This document shows positions 7,526 through 9,853 of a stretch of DNA of 9,853 bases, piece after piece (positions within the stretch are counted from its first letter, which is position 1; every line of letters starts with the position of its first letter). A program made the position numbers and the translations under genes. Source of the DNA: Acidobacteriota bacterium (GTDB taxonomy: Bacteria > Acidobacteriota > Terriglobia > Terriglobales > Acidobacteriaceae); assembly GCA_021779695.1 (NCBI GenBank), contig JAJYAE010000157.1, positions 1 to 9,853 on the forward strand, in the 5' to 3' direction. Under the pieces are notes generated by a model. The model was not told the DNA's origin and made no database searches. It was given only the letters and a program-made list of their open reading frames with translations.

Positions 7526-7632
7526 AGAAGTCTGGTGGTCCAAAACAGTCTTTCAAGATTGCAGCAACGGTTGAGTTTATGTCATTCCCTTCGAGCGTGA
7601 CCAGTAGCGTGCCTGCCGCTCGTTGGTTTTAG
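7522..7632 (+). CDS. Hypothetical 36-residue frame overlapping the hddC stop
   Basis: An ATG at 7522 overlaps the hddC TGA in the ATGA arrangement typical of translationally coupled genes. The frame starts MKKSGGPKQSFKIAATVEF and ends at a TAG at 7630-7632. I do not recognise it. It could be a chance frame or the surviving N-terminus of a gene lost from the gap that follows. No separate ribosome site is evident beyond hddC sequence. Confidence 0.2.
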   Translation: MKKSGGPKQSFKIAATVEFMSFPSSVTSSVPAARWF

Positions 7633-8212
7633 CGGCATAAAGAATCTACCATCAGGCATCAAGATGCTCTCGGTAAGGCTCTTCTCAGTTTCAGGGCCGC
7701 GAAGGGCGATCGGTGGGCCTCTCGTCTTCCGGCATAAGATGGGCTGGGCGGTCCGGTTCGGGCTAGGGCAACCGGGGACGGAACAAACCCTCTTCCTTGA
7801 CGAAAGGTGCCCTCCTGTCATGGATTGCACGACCCGGATGAAGCGACGGTGTCATGACCCGAATCTGTGAGCGGTTCAGGGTGAAGTTCCCCGCGCTGAC
7901 TCGGCGGTGGTGGACGATTCAAGTTCGCAGTGAGCATGTTGGGCATCCGTCTGTTCAAGATTGAGAACCAGCGTCCCATGGCGATGCGGCACCCGCAGTC
8001 TGTGGAATGCCTCAGGGTAGAATGATCGGATGCGAGATATAATGACTGCAGCCCCGACAAATCTTGAAAGCCATATTAGATTTTCGGAATGTCCAAGGAT
8101 TCGGGAGCAGTCTGTGCCCGAGTGATGCTGTCTGGCTCGCTCAGGATCGCGATGAAATCTGAAAAATATGACTGCCAAGTGGAACTTTATTCAGATAGGA
8201 TAACGACTTACC
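7526..8212. other. 690-base gap without a convincing gene inside the sugar cluster
   Basis: Several overlapping frames of 68-100 codons exist on both strands, but none shows a domain, a steady composition or a good ribosome site. The stretch is GC-richer around 7670-8000 than the flanking sugar genes. Minus-strand frames here are rich in Pro, Arg and Ser, as expected of non-coding GC-rich DNA. It may be decayed sequence, possibly an old insertion element or a lost cluster gene. I could not match it to a known family. Confidence 0.5.
8038..8043 (+). promoter_or_regulatory. Consensus -10 box upstream of rfbH
   Basis: TATAAT is a perfect sigma-70 -10 hexamer about 170 bases before the rfbH start. 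No recognisable -35 hexamer lies at 16-18 bases, so it is only a candidate. A separate promoter for rfbH would make sense because the preceding gap separates it from hddC. Confidence 0.25.
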
Positions 8213-9550
8213 GTGATTGAACCTAAACAACGGCTTCGCGATCAGATCCTTGACGCTGTGGCGCAATACCATTCAGCTGCCTTTGCTCCTGCGGAATTCC
8301 TTCCAGGAGAGTCACCGGTGCCAGTTTCAGGCAAGGTGTTCGGTCCAGAGGAACTGCAATTCCTCGTGGATTCCGCACTCGATTTTTGGCTCACAGCTGG
8401 AAGATTTGCGGAAAAGTTTGAGCGGAAACTCGCAAACTTTGTCGGTGTCCGCGATGCCCGGCTGGTGAATTCGGGTTCCTCTGCAAATCTGATTGCGATG
8501 TCGACGTTGACTTCACCCTCGCTTGGAGACCGCCGACTTAAACCGGGAGACGAAGTAATCACAGTCGCCGCAGGATTCCCAACAACTGTTAATCCTATCC
8601 TCCAGAACCAGTTGATTCCCGTATTCGTTGATATTTCACTGCCCAATTACGACATCGATGTGACGCAGCTCGAAGCCGCTCTCAGCGAGCGCACACGTGC
8701 TATATTTCTCGCTCACACGCTGGGCAACCCCTTTGATTTGGATGCTGTGACGGCGTTTGCGCGAAATCATCAGCTCTGGCTCATTGAGGATTGTTGCGAC
8801 GCCCTCGGCTCAACCTACAACGGAAAGATGGTGGGGACCTTTGGCGACGTTTCTACTGTGAGCTTCTATCCCGCACACCACATCACCACGGGTGAGGGTG
8901 GTGCTGTTATGACTCAGCGACCTGCCCTGACTAAGATCATTGAATCGTTTCGCGATTGGGGCCGGGATTGCTGGTGTGCTCCCGGCTGCGATAATACCTG
9001 CGGTAAGCGCTTTGACTGGCAACTGGGGACTCTTCCAGCGGGTTACGACCATAAATATACTTACTCACACATCGGTTATAACCTGAAGTTGACGGACATG
9101 CAGGCGGCTGTCGGATTGGCACAGATCGACAAATTGCCAGCCTTTATAGCAAAGCGAAAGCATAACTTTCACTTGCTATCTGAAAGTCTTAAGGATTTGC
9201 AGGATTTCTTCATTCTGCCTCAGCCAACACCCAAGTCAGATCCAAGCTGGTTTGGCTATCCCATCGGAATTCGACCAGAATCCGGGGCTACGCGCAATGC
9301 GGTAATCCGCGAACTTGAAAATCGCAAGATCGGCACGCGCCTGCTCTTTGGCGGCAATCTGACACGTCAGCCTGCCTACAAAGAGGCGATCTTTCGTGCG
9401 ATTGGAGACCTGAAAGTCACGGACTTCGTCATGGAGAATGTCTTTTGGGTGGGACTTTATCCGGGGCTTTCGGGGGAGATGATTGAGTATCTTGCAGACT
9501 CTTTGCGAGCCGCGGCGATCAAGGGCAAGACTGCGAGAATTGGCCGTTGA
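8213..9550 (+). CDS. rfbH: CDP-4-dehydro-6-deoxyglucose 3-dehydrase (E1), PMP and [2Fe-2S] dependent
   Basis: RfbH removes the C3 hydroxyl of CDP-4-keto-6-deoxyglucose using pyridoxamine phosphate and an iron-sulfur cluster, with electrons from an E3 reductase. The 445-residue product has the family's full length and belongs to the DegT/AHBA aminotransferase fold. Diagnostic residues are present. In [14 protein letters not shown] (217-230) a His (222) replaces the PLP-binding lysine of ordinary sugar aminotransferases. Cys195, Cys253, Cys255 and Cys263 fit the E1 cluster spacing C-X57-C-X1-C-X7-C exactly. VNSGSSANL (85-93) and IEDCCDALG (191-199) are further fold motifs. The GTG start at 8213 gives the expected N-terminus; AGGA lies 12 bases upstream, slightly far. 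The substrate is made by RfbF and RfbG on the other arm of the cluster. No E3 gene (rfbI/ddhD type) is visible in the window. Confidence 0.96.
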   Translation: MIEPKQRLRDQILDAVAQYHSAAFAPAEFLPGESPVPVSGKVFGPEELQFLVDSALDFWLTAGRFAEKFERKLANFVGVRDARLVNSGSSANLIAMSTLTSPSLGDRRLKPGDEVITVAAGFPTTVNPILQNQLIPVFVDISLPNYDIDVTQLEAALSERTRAIFLAHTLGNPFDLDAVTAFARNHQLWLIEDCCDALGSTYNGKMVGTFGDVSTVSFYPAHHITTGEGGAVMTQRPALTKIIESFRDWGRDCWCAPGCDNTCGKRFDWQLGTLPAGYDHKYTYSHIGYNLKLTDMQAAVGLAQIDKLPAFIAKRKHNFHLLSESLKDLQDFFILPQPTPKSDPSWFGYPIGIRPESGATRNAVIRELENRKIGTRLLFGGNLTRQPAYKEAIFRAIGDLKVTDFVMENVFWVGLYPGLSGEMIEYLADSLRAAAIKGKTARIGR

Positions 9551-9853
9551 GCAGCTATTTCATCACCGGAGGTAATGGCTTCATCGGCGCTGCAGTCGCT
9601 AGAAAGCTCGTGCAAGAGGGGCATAATATTCGCGTAATGCTGCGCGATGGTGCAAGCGTCGACCGTCTCAGTGGTATTCTCTCGAAAGTTGAGGTTGTAA
9701 GAGGCGACCTTGGACATCTTGACGCCGCACAGAATAGTCTGCGAGAACGCAATGCAGATGCTCTAATCCATACAGCATGGGCAGGAGTGGCAAGAGCAGA
9801 GCGCAACGATTTACTGCAGGTCACGGTCAACATCCCAGCATCGATTCGATTAT
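9547..9853 (+). CDS. NAD(P)-dependent epimerase/dehydratase-family protein, N-terminal 102 residues, cut by right edge
   Basis: The frame begins at TTG 9547, overlapping the rfbH TGA by four bases (TTGA), so translation is probably coupled. The first residues [13 protein letters not shown] form the Rossmann beta-strand and the GGNGFIG dinucleotide-binding motif. RVMLRD at about 30-35 ends the second strand where the cofactor ribose is bound, GDL near residue 60 is the usual Asp, and [14 protein letters not shown] matches the region before helix 4 in extended SDR sugar reductases. The next in-frame ATG (9637) lies after the glycine motif, so TTG is the only workable start. By position after rfbH it may be the C4 ketoreductase that finishes a CDP-3,6-dideoxyhexose (abequose or paratose synthase-like), but the catalytic Tyr-X3-Lys and all specificity residues lie beyond the edge. 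Confidence 0.82.
   Translation, partial: MSSYFITGGNGFIGAAVARKLVQEGHNIRVMLRDGASVDRLSGILSKVEVVRGDLGHLDAAQNSLRERNADALIHTAWAGVARAERNDLLQVTVNIPASIRL

Noticed and set aside
7664..8178. Overlapping frames of 68-100 codons in the gap before rfbH (both strands)
   Set aside because: They overlap each other, lack ribosome sites and domains, and are Pro/Arg/Ser-rich as expected of GC-rich non-coding sequence.

Overview
The window looks like a chromosomal stretch of a Gram-negative bacterium with moderate to high GC. A secreted family-9 glycoside hydrolase next to a surface-polysaccharide sugar cluster would fit Acidobacteriota (Terriglobia-like soil bacteria). That placement is an inference from gene content and base composition, not from a marker gene.

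Layout. Positions 1-1830 (minus strand) hold the N-terminal 610 residues of an exported GH9 cellulase/endoglucanase that runs off the left edge. A gene-free stretch follows (1831-2284), then a complete tRNA at 2285-2360 with a CAU anticodon, best read as tRNA-Ile2. After the tRNA, short repeats and a palindrome (2361-2581) lead into a nucleotide-sugar cluster that fills the rest of the window. On the minus strand are rfbF (glucose-1-phosphate cytidylyltransferase) and rfbG (CDP-glucose 4,6-dehydratase), separated by two bases. Across a 412-bp divergent intergenic region, the plus strand carries a WecG/TagA-type GT26 glycosyltransferase, hddA (heptose 7-phosphate kinase), hddC (heptose 1-phosphate guanylyltransferase, broken by an in-frame TAA), a 690-bp gap with no convincing gene, rfbH (the CDP-4-keto-6-deoxyglucose 3-dehydrase, E1) and the start of an NAD(P)-dependent epimerase/reductase cut by the right edge.

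How the genes work together. RfbF, RfbG and RfbH carry glucose-1-phosphate through CDP-glucose and CDP-4-keto-6-deoxyglucose to the 3-deoxygenation step of CDP-3,6-dideoxyhexoses (abequose, paratose, tyvelose, ascarylose type). The truncated last gene, overlapping rfbH by four bases, sits where a C4 ketoreductase would be expected. HddA and HddC belong to the GDP-D-glycero-alpha-D-manno-heptose branch. The GT26 enzyme would use a nucleotide sugar to extend a lipid-linked glycan. Together they point to an O-antigen, capsule or S-layer glycan containing a dideoxyhexose and a heptose.

The best leads are: the single nonsense codon in an otherwise intact hddC; a pair of GCACCA-type repeats placed in inverted orientation on both sides of the tRNA, centred on its anticodon; the gene-free gap in the middle of the cluster; and non-ATG starts on five of the seven sugar genes. 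I do not see a wholly new type of system here. This is a recognisable surface-glycan locus with some unusual details.
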